From the IMG/VR virus record IMGVR_UViG_3300034072_002239, positions 1 to 42,511 of that record: a DNA stretch of 42,511 nt; one strand, 5' to 3'. A program made the position numbers and the translations under genes. This stretch comes from a virus. The notes below the pieces were generated by a model. The model did no database searches. It was not told the origin of the DNA and saw only the letters and a program-made list of their open reading frames with translations. Position 1 is the stretch's first letter; every line of letters begins with the position of its first letter. Shown piece after piece: positions 7,780 to 15,739 of this stretch.

Positions 7780-7804
7780 GGCAGTTCCTGCGCTGGGGGT
7801 AAGG

Positions 7805-8698
7805 TTAAGTCAGGCCTTCAATGGTCAGGCTGCAGTAGCTGACCGTCGGATAGGCAAGGTCGATCGAGAATTCTTTGTAAAAGCCGAAGACGGTCAGGCT
7901 CTCGAAGCTCTCCGAGCCGATCCAGAGGACTGGCGTTGCACGGATTGCGGCAAGGGTACGGTGCACATCGTCAATTGCAGATGTCTGCATGACCACGCGC
8001 GCCGTCATCCGTTTGGCAAAGGCGCGTTCGACCACCGAGGTCACTCCGAACTGGTCGGTTTCCTTGCGCGAATAGTCGATGATCCCGAGATCGACCCCGT
8101 GCTCGGTATCTCCAATGTCGAACTGACGCCCGACGAGCAATGTGCCGCAGGAGACCAGGTCAGCCGGGTTATCGCGAGTCATGCTGACAGTCAGCACACC
8201 CGTCTCGTAGACCGGGATATCAAGGAACAGCATGCTGCTTTTCTTGCCCAGTGGCTCGAAGAACCAGGCGAACCAGCTATCAATCGCATTCCCGCCCGCA
8301 TTGAAGCTCTGGGTCTTCGAATAGAGCTGCGTGCCCGAAACCGTGAGCGACACCGTAGCGCTCTCCGCATCGGTATCGATGAGCGCGACCCCGTCGGTTG
8401 CGCCTGGCGTCAGGACAACCTGCAAGCTTCCAGCCCGGGTCGTGGCAGTGCCAACCCGGTCATCGAACATGGCCCAGCGGTTGGTCGGCCCGAGATCCAG
8501 CCACTTGGTAGGATCGCTCGCCGGGTTAACGCCGGTCGATGCGACCAGTGCCTCGTAGCGCCGATGGGTTGCCGTCAGGATCACCCGCGCACCTACCGCA
8601 TAGGCTGTCCCGGATGCCCAGACCGGGTGGTCGTTCTCCGGGGCCGTGCTGCTGGTCAGCATGGCATCGGTCAGTGTGGTCGGCCGGATCAGTTTCAT
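7805..8698 (-). CDS. Phage tail protein, probable tail-tip component
   Basis: A 297-residue protein encoded directly after the tape measure, overlapping it by 4 bp. An N-terminal segment WASGTAYAVGARVI resembles the carbohydrate-binding type 5/12 fold seen in several phage tail-tip proteins, followed by RYEALVASTGVNPASDPTKW. The rest looks like beta sandwiches (LTVSGTQLYSKTQSF, DWF-like aromatic patches, FGFYKEFSIDLAYPTVSY). In siphophages the gene after the tape measure encodes the distal tail protein, and this is likely its counterpart here. No larger hub protein (J/Tal type) or NlpC/P60 tail protein follows, so this protein may carry much of the tail tip. The exact role is inferred from order. 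Confidence 0.8.
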   Translation of the reverse strand: MKLIRPTTLTDAMLTSSTAPENDHPVWASGTAYAVGARVILTATHRRYEALVASTGVNPASDPTKWLDLGPTNRWAMFDDRVGTATTRAGSLQVVLTPGATDGVALIDTDAESATVSLTVSGTQLYSKTQSFNAGGNAIDSWFAWFFEPLGKKSSMLFLDIPVYETGVLTVSMTRDNPADLVSCGTLLVGRQFDIGDTEHGVDLGIIDYSRKETDQFGVTSVVERAFAKRMTARVVMQTSAIDDVHRTLAAIRATPVLWIGSESFESLTVFGFYKEFSIDLAYPTVSYCSLTIEGLT

Positions 8699-11600
8699 GC
8701 CGCCGTTCTCACGGCTAGGGCATCGCCGTCTGGCGTCACCCGTTCGAGGATGCGGGCCGTCTTGCTGGTGCCAGATGCGATCGTAGCGGAAGCAATCCGC
8801 TGTTCATCGCGCAGATCGGCAAGCTCCTGACGGAGTGCGGCGAGCCCATCGACCAGAATCTCGGCGCTGTCGTTTGCCGGCAACGACGCTGTCGCCGATT
8901 GATTGGATGCGAACTGCTCCCACCAGATGGGCGCGCTCGACGCGGCTGCCGTTGCCGTGTCCGTTGGCAACCCGGCCACCCCGTTGATGATCGCGACGGT
9001 CTGCTCGAGGCTGGCGGCGGTCTGGCCTTGAATGCGCGCCAGTTCCTGTGCGGAGGTGGCGGCATCGGCTGCCACGGTCAGCAGGCTTTGGCTAAGCCCA
9101 GGCAGCGACTTGGCCGCATCCTGATCACCGGCCCGGGCAGCAAGAGTAGCAGCGTTGAAATCGGACAAAACCTGAGCGTAGGTTTTGGTACCGGTGCCCA
9201 TGCTCCCACGGATGCGGGCGACCTCGGACAGCAGGCTATCGGTAATGCTCTCCCAGGCCGAGCGTAGCTTTTCGGCTGCAGCAGCAGCCTCATCAGCTGC
9301 TTTTTGCTGGTCCTGGAGTGCCCAGATCTGCTGCTGCAGCGCGCGGTTGCTTTCGTCGAGCTGGGCCAGATCAAGCGCCCGAAGCGCAGCGGTATTGCCC
9401 TGAACCTCCAGCAGTTGGCGCTCGAGCGACAGACGCTCGTCGGCAATGGCGGCTGCACTGGCGGCGTCCTGCGCCGCGCCAATGAGCTCGGCAAAGGCCG
9501 GGGCCAGCTGGATCAGGGTGACATAGGCCGCGCGGCCAGCCTCGGTGGTCAGGTCCTGCGCTTCGACTAGCGCCCGGAAGCCTGCGATGCTTTGCGGCAG
9601 CCCAAGCCCAAGGCTCTCGAACACCCGGGCCATCTGCGCGGTCTGGGCCGTCGCCTGTTCGGCCTTGCTGTAATAGAGCGTAAAATACTCGCCCGTCGCC
9701 GAAGTCATATCGCTGGCCGAACCGAACAGGTCGAACAGGTTCATCTTCGCCGCAAGGCTCAGATCCTCGACCGAGGTGCCGAGCAGGCTGAGCGAGGAGC
9801 TCACCGCCTCGACGCTCGATGCAACCCGGATCAGCGTCTCGAAATAGCCTTCGCCAACTTTCTGGAATTGCTCGAGCCCTGGCACGGCATAGCGGGCCAG
9901 ATTGTCGGCCGCTGCGCCAAAGACAGCGGTGAGCTTTTCCTGGATCTCGGCCCCGGTGAGACCCTTCAGATCGATCTTGCCGATGTTGACGACGAAACCC
10001 TGAAGACGGGTTTGAACGTCGCTCAGCGACAAGCCCAGCGGACCGGCTGCGGCCGAGATCGCATCATAGAAACCGGAAAAGATCAGCGCGAACTGGCGCT
10101 CAAGCTCAGCATCAGCGGCAGAATATTGGGTCGAGTAACTCGAGCCCATGCTGATCCCGAGGAACTTCTTGGTCTTCTTGACGTCGCTGTAATAGCTCGC
10201 GTCAAACCCGCCAGAGAGGATGTCTGCCAGCGACTGGCCGCGACCGAAGATGCCCTGGCCGGTGATCGAAGTCTTGGTGCCGAACAGTGCGCCGAACGCC
10301 TTGCCGACGAGCCCGACCAGACCTCCCAGAATGCCGCCGATGATGGGGATCTTGTTCAGAACGGCCCCGACGCCTTCCAGTCCCCTGCCAATGAGGCCAG
10401 TCACGCCCGTGGACTGATAGCCGGTGTTCACACCTGCAGCCGAGGCTTCAGCGCCATTGGTGCGGATGATGAGGTTGGTGAGCCCGCCGATATTGGCCTC
10501 GATGTTGCGCAAGGAAGCCAGCATGGCGGCGGAGTAGCGCATGGTCAGCGTGTCCACCTCGCGCAGGTGATCGATGGCCTTGGCAATGCTCTCCGACTTG
10601 GCCGTGCTGTCGCCGAACACGGTGCCCGTACCATCATTGGCGGCAGGCAGTTTGGGAGACCCGCCAAAGGCGCCGCTGATCGCGACACCGAGAGAGGCAA
10701 TGACGCCCGCGGTGATGGCGCCGGCCGCAATATTGAGCGGGAATGGTATTGAGCGGATGGCATTGACCACAGCTTCCACTGCCTTGATGCCGGTCGTAAC
10801 GATCGAGTTGCCTTGTTCGACACCAGCACGCGCAGTGTCTGAAGCTGCCATGGCGGTGTCGCTCGTGACTTTGGCGGCCGTCTGCGCGCCGATCAGTCCA
10901 ATCTTCACCGCCGCATTCTTGATGGCGATCGCCAGCTCAAAGGCGCGAAACACCTTCTCAGCGGCAAGCAGCGCCTTGTAGCCGTCCGAGCCTTCCTTGA
11001 AGAAGCCCTTCGCGGCCGAGGCGAGATTGCCATAGTGATTGATCTCGGCCGATGCCTGCGCCGCACGCGCGTCGGCATACTGAAACGAGGTGCGTCCATA
11101 TTCGCGCTCGGCTTCAGCCACGCGCTGGGCTGCAGCCACCTGCGCCGAGGCAAAACGGGTGATCTCAACCGTGATCGCACCAATTGCCCCGCCGACGGAA
11201 CCGAAGGCATCAGCCATGTTCTGGGCCGCTGCTTCCGTGGCCGAGACCATGTCTTCCAGGCTTTGGAGGAACTGTTCCTGACCGCTTTGCGCGAAGTCTG
11301 CTTCCATCAGCCGGATCCGTGCGGCGCGATACCGCTCCCAGGCTTCAACCCCGCGTTCGAGCACGATCTGTTCGCGCTCGGCCTCAAGATTGGCGAGTGC
11401 CTGAGCGCGAGCCGATTGGCCGAGCAAAGCGACCTGCTGTTCAAGCGGGCCGACAGTCTGGCGCAGAAACTCCGAGGTGGCGAATGCACGTGTCGCCTGT
11501 TCCCAGGCTTCACCGGCTTGGAGAATGGCAATGCGCGCTTCATCGGTCGGCGCCTTGAGTGCGGCCATCGCAACTTCCATCCGCTTGATCTCGATCGGAG

Positions 11601-12822
11601 TCTTGCCGATCTTGGCAGTCTCAAGCGCGAGATTGGCGGCAAAGTCGCGGGCAGCCTGGAGCGCGCGTTCGGCTTCCGTTTCCTTGGGGCCTTTTGCGCT
11701 GCTGGCACGGTCGGTGCTGTCGCCGCGGATCTCTTCCGCCTTGGCGGCAAGCCGGGCCTTGGCAGCAGCGATGCTGTTCTCGCGCCACCGCGCTGAAAAG
11801 GTGTCCATCATGCTCATCGCATCACCAAAGGCAGATGCAAACTCGTCGCGGACCTGGGCGCCCATACGCGCGGTCGAACCGGCAAAGCTGTTTTCCATTC
11901 GCGGTAGTGCCACGCTCTCGATCCGGGTGATGGTGGCAAGGCCCACTCGGTCAAGCACCGGGTTCACCCATTCGGCGAGCCAGTTGAGGGCAGCGATCGC
12001 TTTGTTGGCGAGGTATTCGATTCCGCTGATTGCCAGATTGGCGGCGCCAACAGCGGCTTCTCCGATAACGCCGGGCAGTGCAGCCCAAGTCACGCGGATT
12101 GCATTAAACCCGCCGACCCAGCCAGCATAGAGAATGGCGACGGCGTATTTGCCAACAGTCAGAACGGCCTCAAAGGCCGTGACCGCCCAGTCCTTGAGTG
12201 TCGAGAATACCGAGCCGAGGTTGAGCCCATCCGAGACGGTCTTCCACAGCCCCTTCATGGTATCGCCGACGGTGATCCCGACGGGGCCCAGCTTTTCCAT
12301 TTCCTTTTTGGTGAGGCCGAGGCTTTGCGCATAGCGGTCGAGCTCGCCCGTCTGTTTGACGCTCGACTGGAACAGCTTGAATGCGCCGAACGCGATGCCA
12401 GCGGCGGCAGCGGCTGCGAGAAGATAAGGGTTGGTCAGTGCGGCAGCGGCAGCACTGGCGGCAAGCCCCAGCAATGCCCGGGCCATGCCGCCGATGCCGA
12501 CACCAGCCTGCATTGCGATCTGCCCGATCTGCGTGCCCTGCTGCATGAACACGGTCATGGGTTTCTGGCCGGAGAATAGGCCGACCACCATGTCGTTGAG
12601 CTGAAAGACGAGGTTCTGGACATGATGCCCGGCAAGCTTCGCCGAACCACCCATGCGCGTGACACCGCCGCCACCGACCGCATTGAGCGCCCGGTCTGCA
12701 CGCGAGGCGCTGTCCGCCATATCGCCCATCGCGCCTGCCACCGTGCGCTTCATGTCAGCCATCTCTTTCTGGAGCCGGGCGACGTTGGTGATCATTTCAA
12801 TTTCGAGGGTGCCTGCTTTCAC
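8695..12822 (-). CDS. Tail tape measure protein
   Basis: A 1375-residue protein, the largest in the window, with a GTG start at 12822 that overlaps the TGA of the tail-chaperone frame. The start LEIEMITNVARLQKEMADMK and following SASRADRALNAVGGGG are typical of tape measure proteins. It contains long Ala-rich helices and coiled coils, a hydrophobic block (about residues 105-140), further hydrophobic stretches near 230-260 and 690-850, and a helical C-terminus. Tape measure proteins set tail length; about 0.15 nm per residue would give a tail near 200 nm (inference). Its position between the G/GT chaperones and the tail-tip protein is the standard siphovirus order. Confidence 0.93.
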   Translation of the reverse strand: MKAGTLEIEMITNVARLQKEMADMKRTVAGAMGDMADSASRADRALNAVGGGGVTRMGGSAKLAGHHVQNLVFQLNDMVVGLFSGQKPMTVFMQQGTQIGQIAMQAGVGIGGMARALLGLAASAAAAALTNPYLLAAAAAAGIAFGAFKLFQSSVKQTGELDRYAQSLGLTKKEMEKLGPVGITVGDTMKGLWKTVSDGLNLGSVFSTLKDWAVTAFEAVLTVGKYAVAILYAGWVGGFNAIRVTWAALPGVIGEAAVGAANLAISGIEYLANKAIAALNWLAEWVNPVLDRVGLATITRIESVALPRMENSFAGSTARMGAQVRDEFASAFGDAMSMMDTFSARWRENSIAAAKARLAAKAEEIRGDSTDRASSAKGPKETEAERALQAARDFAANLALETAKIGKTPIEIKRMEVAMAALKAPTDEARIAILQAGEAWEQATRAFATSEFLRQTVGPLEQQVALLGQSARAQALANLEAEREQIVLERGVEAWERYRAARIRLMEADFAQSGQEQFLQSLEDMVSATEAAAQNMADAFGSVGGAIGAITVEITRFASAQVAAAQRVAEAEREYGRTSFQYADARAAQASAEINHYGNLASAAKGFFKEGSDGYKALLAAEKVFRAFELAIAIKNAAVKIGLIGAQTAAKVTSDTAMAASDTARAGVEQGNSIVTTGIKAVEAVVNAIRSIPFPLNIAAGAITAGVIASLGVAISGAFGGSPKLPAANDGTGTVFGDSTAKSESIAKAIDHLREVDTLTMRYSAAMLASLRNIEANIGGLTNLIIRTNGAEASAAGVNTGYQSTGVTGLIGRGLEGVGAVLNKIPIIGGILGGLVGLVGKAFGALFGTKTSITGQGIFGRGQSLADILSGGFDASYYSDVKKTKKFLGISMGSSYSTQYSAADAELERQFALIFSGFYDAISAAAGPLGLSLSDVQTRLQGFVVNIGKIDLKGLTGAEIQEKLTAVFGAAADNLARYAVPGLEQFQKVGEGYFETLIRVASSVEAVSSSLSLLGTSVEDLSLAAKMNLFDLFGSASDMTSATGEYFTLYYSKAEQATAQTAQMARVFESLGLGLPQSIAGFRALVEAQDLTTEAGRAAYVTLIQLAPAFAELIGAAQDAASAAAIADERLSLERQLLEVQGNTAALRALDLAQLDESNRALQQQIWALQDQQKAADEAAAAAEKLRSAWESITDSLLSEVARIRGSMGTGTKTYAQVLSDFNAATLAARAGDQDAAKSLPGLSQSLLTVAADAATSAQELARIQGQTAASLEQTVAIINGVAGLPTDTATAAASSAPIWWEQFASNQSATASLPANDSAEILVDGLAALRQELADLRDEQRIASATIASGTSKTARILERVTPDGDALAVRTAA

Positions 12823-13298
12823 GTGCTGGGCTCCTTCGACATCATCAGCGCCCGGAAGGCGTTGGATACTTTCCGGGAGACTTCATCACGGTTGAGGGCG
12901 GACGTGGCAGTCCATGGGGGCGGGCAATCAGGCTCGCGGGCGCGGACGGTTTCAGCGACGAATTCGACAGAAAGCCGTCGCAAGAGGCGAACCAGCCACG
13001 GAGGCAGGTCGAGCCCCATGCAATGCTGCCACTGGCCTATCGTGGCCCAGGAGATGGGGACTGCGCCCATCGCGCCGGGATCGGTGGGGCCGACTTCCAT
13101 GAGCCAGTCGATCACCCAAGGGGTGCGGATAGGTGGGAAGTCGGGGGCAAGGTCGTCGATGGCCATTCGCTGCAGGCGGGTCAGCGGTTCAGCATCGGTG
13201 TCGGGTTTGATTTGTTTGGTAGTGCGCGGCTTGGGCGCCGTGCCCAGCCACGCCAGTTGCCGGACGTAAAGGCTCAGCTCTGCCCTGAGCTCTTCGTA
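12819..13298 (-). CDS. Tail assembly chaperone T extension, made by -1 frameshift (GT)
   Basis: This frame is open from the slippery site at 13298-13304 to TGA at 12819 and encodes about 159 residues beginning YEELRAELSLYVRQLAW. It then continues through a proline-rich KPRTTKQIKPDTDAEPLTRL segment into a helical domain (MAIDDLAPDFPPIRTPWVID, SWATIGQWQHCMGLDLPPW). The FYEELR start fits the T domain of phage tail chaperones. A start at 13166 is possible but has no ribosome site and would discard coding-like sequence. The expected product is a fusion of about 290 residues with the G protein, which binds tape measure and tail tube protein during assembly and is absent from the virion. The G:GT ratio is set by slippage. 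Confidence 0.8.
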   Translation of the reverse strand, partial: YEELRAELSLYVRQLAWLGTAPKPRTTKQIKPDTDAEPLTRLQRMAIDDLAPDFPPIRTPWVIDWLMEVGPTDPGAMGAVPISWATIGQWQHCMGLDLPPWLVRLLRRLSVEFVAETVRAREPDCPPPWTATSALNRDEVSRKVSNAFRALMMSKEPST

Positions 13299-13690
13299 AA
13301 ATTTGCCCAGTCATTGATGTGAGCGGCGACCTGCGTGGCGATGAACCCGATCGATGGATCGGCATAGGCCTTGCGAAACAGTTCCTGGCCTTCGAGCCCG
13401 TCGGCGGGCGGATAGGTGAAGCCGTTGAAGCTGACCGTGCAGGCAGCCAGAAAATCAGCCTGTTCGGCGAGCTTCTCCTCGGCCGACTGGTCCATCTTCC
13501 CGCGCTTCTTGATCTTGTCCATCAGCTGGTTCTGCTGGCGAGCCTGGGCGCGCTGATAGACCTTGGAGCCTGGGCCGTAGACCGTGATCGAGAGGCGCTT
13601 GCCCTTCTCGTCGAACAGCGGGGCATCGTCGCCGCCCACCAGTTCGAGGGTCGAGGTATCGGTGGCAGCGAGCGTCGTGATGTCGAACAT
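13274..13690 (-). CDS. Tail assembly chaperone G
   Basis: A 138-residue protein from ATG at 13690, which has a good ribosome site (AAGGAGA 10 bp upstream); a TTG at 13708 is a weaker alternative. The protein reads TLAATDTSTLELVGGDDAPLF, then KRLSITVYGPGSKVYQRAQ, and a Lys-rich helix, resembling gpG-type tail assembly chaperones. It lies between the major tail protein and the tape measure, where this gene is always found in siphophages. Near its end the codons AAT TTT, preceded by A, form a slippery heptamer leading into the T frame. The unshifted product ends DWANFTKSSGQS. Two tRNA genes on the other strand separate it from the tail tube gene. Confidence 0.88.
   Translation of the reverse strand: MFDITTLAATDTSTLELVGGDDAPLFDEKGKRLSITVYGPGSKVYQRAQARQQNQLMDKIKKRGKMDQSAEEKLAEQADFLAACTVSFNGFTYPPADGLEGQELFRKAYADPSIGFIATQVAAHINDWANFTKSSGQS
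13298..13304 (-). promoter_or_regulatory. Programmed -1 ribosomal frameshift site AAATTTT
   Basis: On the minus strand the heptamer A AAT TTT fits the X XXY YYZ rule with X=A, Y=T, Z=T, read in the G frame. Slipping back one base exchanges AAT TTT for AAA TTT and continues with TAC GAA GAG, that is into the T domain. The G stop follows 22 bp later. GC-rich sequence downstream could form a stimulatory structure, but I have not folded it. Confidence 0.85.
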
Positions 13691-13741
13691 CAATGTTCTC
13701 CTTGGCAATAGCGTAATGTTCTGGGAAATGCCCGCCCGAGT

Positions 13742-13826
13742 GCGGGCGTGGCGGAATTGGTAGACGCACCAGATTTAGGTTCTGGCGCCTAACAGCGTGG
13801 GGGTTCGAGTCCCTTCGCCCGCACCA
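13742..13826 (+). tRNA. tRNA-Leu (anticodon UAG)
   Basis: An 85-nt cloverleaf. Acceptor arms GCGGGCG and CGCCCGC pair fully, followed by A and an encoded CCA. The D arm has GGCGGAATTGGTAGACGC, typical of tRNA-Leu. The anticodon stem CCAGA/TCTGG encloses TTTAGGT, giving anticodon UAG. A long variable arm (class II) and GGTTCGAGTCC T arm are present. It reads CUA codons, which are rare in GC-rich genomes. It is on the strand opposite the surrounding late genes, so it needs its own promoter; no good one is evident. Confidence 0.95.
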
Positions 13827-13841
13827 TGCCGATATGGCTGC

Positions 13842-13927
13842 GCGGATGTGGCGGAATGGTAGACGCCCGAGACTTAAAATCTTGTGAGGGTATCCTCGTG
13901 CGGGTTCGAGTCCCGCCATCCGCACCA
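13842..13927 (+). tRNA. tRNA-Leu (anticodon UAA)
   Basis: An 86-nt cloverleaf starting 15 bp after the first tRNA. Acceptor arms GCGGATG and CATCCGC pair, followed by A and an encoded CCA. The D arm GGCGGAATGGTAGACGC is tRNA-Leu-like. The anticodon stem CGAGA/TCTTG (one G-T pair) encloses CTTAAAA, giving anticodon UAA. A long variable arm and GGTTCGAGTCC T arm are present. It reads UUA, the rarest Leu codon in GC-rich bacteria. The two genes are alike and may come from a duplication or be acquired together. It could be co-transcribed with the first. Confidence 0.95.
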
Positions 13928-13935
13928 CAGCATCA

Positions 13936-14397
13936 TTATGGCGCCAGCACCTCAACCACACCGACTCCGGCGGAATTGGTGGTGAGTTCGAGGGTCACGG
14001 TGGCGGTGGTGATCTGATCGACCGAACCGACATTGACCTTGAAGCTCATGACCTGCGCCTGGAAATAGTACTTGTCGCCGTTCTGGGTGGTGACGAGGAA
14101 GCTGTGGTCAGCGTCCGATAGCGATGCGGACTTGAGCAGGATCTGGCCGGCATCATCAGTGTCGAGCCCCAGCTGGATCTGCATCGTGCCCTGGTTGAAG
14201 CTCCCCTTCTTCTTGACCACGCCACGGCTGCCGACCGGGTTGAAGGTCACGAGATTGAACTCGCGTCCGAACTCGCCGAGGTCGGATACTTCGCCGACCG
14301 CAGTCATGGTCAGCGCATTATAACCGGTGGCATCAAAGGTCGCAGGGGTAGAGGCCGACACCTTCAAGGTGGTGCCGGCGGAAGTCCGAACGGTCAT
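13936..14397 (-). CDS. Major tail (tube) protein
   Basis: A 153-residue protein in the normal place for the siphovirus tail tube gene, after the tail completion protein and before the tail chaperones. Start MTVRTSAGTTLKVSASTPAT. Features typical of tail tube proteins are VGEVSDLGEFGREFNLVTFNPV, the KKKGSFNQGTMQIQLGLD stretch, and a C-terminal beta strand set (VDQITTATVTLELTTNSAG) that resembles the family's Ig-like end. It polymerises in rings to form the tail tube. The start has an ATG at 14397, with AAGGACC-type spacing only weakly matching a ribosome site. High expression is expected. Confidence 0.85.
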   Translation of the reverse strand: MTVRTSAGTTLKVSASTPATFDATGYNALTMTAVGEVSDLGEFGREFNLVTFNPVGSRGVVKKKGSFNQGTMQIQLGLDTDDAGQILLKSASLSDADHSFLVTTQNGDKYYFQAQVMSFKVNVGSVDQITTATVTLELTTNSAGVGVVEVLAP

Positions 14398-14424
14398 AAT
14401 TGCAGGTCCTTATGAAGGTGAGGC

Positions 14425-14829
14425 TCAACGCGCCTCGTTGAATGAGACGCGGAAGTCCTGCGTCTGCATGTGGATGCCGGTCTCCTCGTCGAGGAAATCT
14501 GGACCAGCGGAATCTGTGTGGACGGTCACGTCAAAGAGCCCGTCGATGGTGGGCATCTGGTCGGCCGCCGCCTGGCGGACAGCTGCGATAATGGCTTTCA
14601 CTTCAGGGTAGGTCCGGGCCAGAACGGTCACCTGCACGCGTTCGGTGACGCGGCGTTTCGCGCCCGGAGCCGGAACGTTGCGGTCGACACTGCTGACCGA
14701 CATCAGCGATATCGCCGGCAAGTCCGTGCCTTGGGGCAGCATTCCAGCGGCTATCCGCGCAACGGGGACAAGCGCCGTCACCCCGGTGTCAGCCACCAGG
14801 AGCGAGCGGACCGCAATAACCCCGTTCAT
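14425..14829 (-). CDS. Tail completion protein (DUF3168 / gp17-like)
   Basis: A 134-residue protein fitting the DUF3168 family of tail completion (tail terminator) proteins that cap the tail tube and join it to the head. The N-terminus AVRSLLVADTGVTALVPVAR and then GMLPQGTDLPAISLMSVSS is characteristic. Next comes ERVQVTVLARTYPEVKAI, a C-terminal HTDSAGPDFLDEETGIHMQT and a final beta strand (QDFRVSFNEA). It overlaps the upstream gp10-like gene by 4 bp and precedes the tail tube gene, the standard order in HK97-like phages. Confidence 0.87.
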   Translation of the reverse strand: MNGVIAVRSLLVADTGVTALVPVARIAAGMLPQGTDLPAISLMSVSSVDRNVPAPGAKRRVTERVQVTVLARTYPEVKAIIAAVRQAAADQMPTIDGLFDVTVHTDSAGPDFLDEETGIHMQTQDFRVSFNEAR

Positions 14830-15389
14830 TCGTCATCGACCTCAAGGGTCGGTGCTTTCAGGTTCCCGATCTGGACGCGGTGGGCGATGTAGGTGCCCAT
14901 GGCGGTGACCGCGTCCTCGGCTTTCTGGTCAAGCGCCGGGCGCAGGAAGGGTTTGGCGGCGTGGCCGGGGTGCATGACCGTGGGCCCGACGAAGTTCTGG
15001 CCGATCTTGAGGCTTCCGCGCTTCACCATCTTGTTGATCGTGCCGATACTGACCTTGCGGGGGCCATGACGGGTCTCACGCACCGGCTTGTCGGCGTCTG
15101 ACACCGAGATCAGGTGAGGTGCGACGCCATATTCAATGAAGAGGCCCAAATAGGAGCCTTTCCCGCGCAGTTTGACGTAAGACGAAAGCTTGGCGCCCTC
15201 GGTCCGGGTGCCAATCCCGATCGCGCGCTTCAATTGCCCGGTCCTCACCGGCACATTGGCCTTGGCCTGCTGCTGGATCACCTTGGCACCGGCCCGAAGT
15301 CCGCCACGGATCACGTTGCGCTCCAGGTTCTTGGGCAGTTCATCGAGCAAACGCAGCAGTTCAGGGCCGCCCTTGAGCCGTATCGTCAT
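14826..15389 (-). CDS. HK97 gp10-type head-tail/tail-component protein
   Basis: A 187-residue protein of the HK97 gp10 family, which connects the head to the tail. The family start LKGGPELLRLLDELPKNLE is followed by GGLRAGAKVIQQQAKANVPVR, with the diagnostic VRTGQLKRAI motif. A loop with KVSIGTINKMVKRG is inserted before a terminal MHPGHAAKPFLRPALDQK segment, also diagnostic. It overlaps both neighbours by 4 bp, and the gene order connector, adaptor, gp10, DUF3168 matches HK97-type phages. The HK97 gp10 fold is the evidence for its role; no catalytic function is expected. Confidence 0.9.
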   Translation of the reverse strand: MTIRLKGGPELLRLLDELPKNLERNVIRGGLRAGAKVIQQQAKANVPVRTGQLKRAIGIGTRTEGAKLSSYVKLRGKGSYLGLFIEYGVAPHLISVSDADKPVRETRHGPRKVSIGTINKMVKRGSLKIGQNFVGPTVMHPGHAAKPFLRPALDQKAEDAVTAMGTYIAHRVQIGNLKAPTLEVDDE

Positions 15390-15739
15390 GGTACGGCTCC
15401 TTCGCTCGAATGTTCCTCGACCATGAACTCCAGCCCCAAGCGCCTGCCCAGCACGGCCGGGCCAGAGATGATCTGGTAGACGCGGGTTTCGATGATGACC
15501 CGCATGTCTGCGGCGAGCCCTGCCAGATACCGAATGCGCACCCGGGCGGGACGGCGACCAATCTGGATGCTGTCGGCCAGGCGCTCAGCCTTGGACGGCA
15601 GAATGTCCTTCACCTCGGCCCAAACGCAGGCGAACTCGGTCCAATTGACCTGTTCGGTGCCATAGTGCGGGTCGTGCGTGACGACCTTGCACTCAATCCG
15701 GATCCTTGTGTCGAGCTTCGAGGCTAGATCCAGCGACAT
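15386..15739 (-). CDS. Head-tail adaptor protein (SPP1 gp16 / HK97 gp9-like)
   Basis: A 117-residue protein with the small beta-barrel layout of phage head-tail adaptors (head closure proteins). Typical features are the start LASKLDTRIRIECKVVT, the WTEFACVWAEVKDILPS segment, then RVRIRYLAGLAADMRVI, and a C-terminal region around YQIISGPAVLGRRLGLEFMVEE. It closes the portal channel after DNA packaging. It overlaps the upstream connector by 16 bp and the gp10 gene by 4 bp. Assignment rests on length, motifs and order. Confidence 0.87.
   Translation of the reverse strand: MSLDLASKLDTRIRIECKVVTHDPHYGTEQVNWTEFACVWAEVKDILPSKAERLADSIQIGRRPARVRIRYLAGLAADMRVIIETRVYQIISGPAVLGRRLGLEFMVEEHSSEGAVP

Noticed and set aside
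10220-10417. Small plus-strand frames inside the tape measure gene
   Set aside because: They are shadows of the GC-rich tape measure coding sequence with no ribosome sites.
12819-13166. Separate 115-codon gene starting at 13166
   Set aside because: There is no ribosome site and the coding pattern continues upstream to the slippery heptamer.
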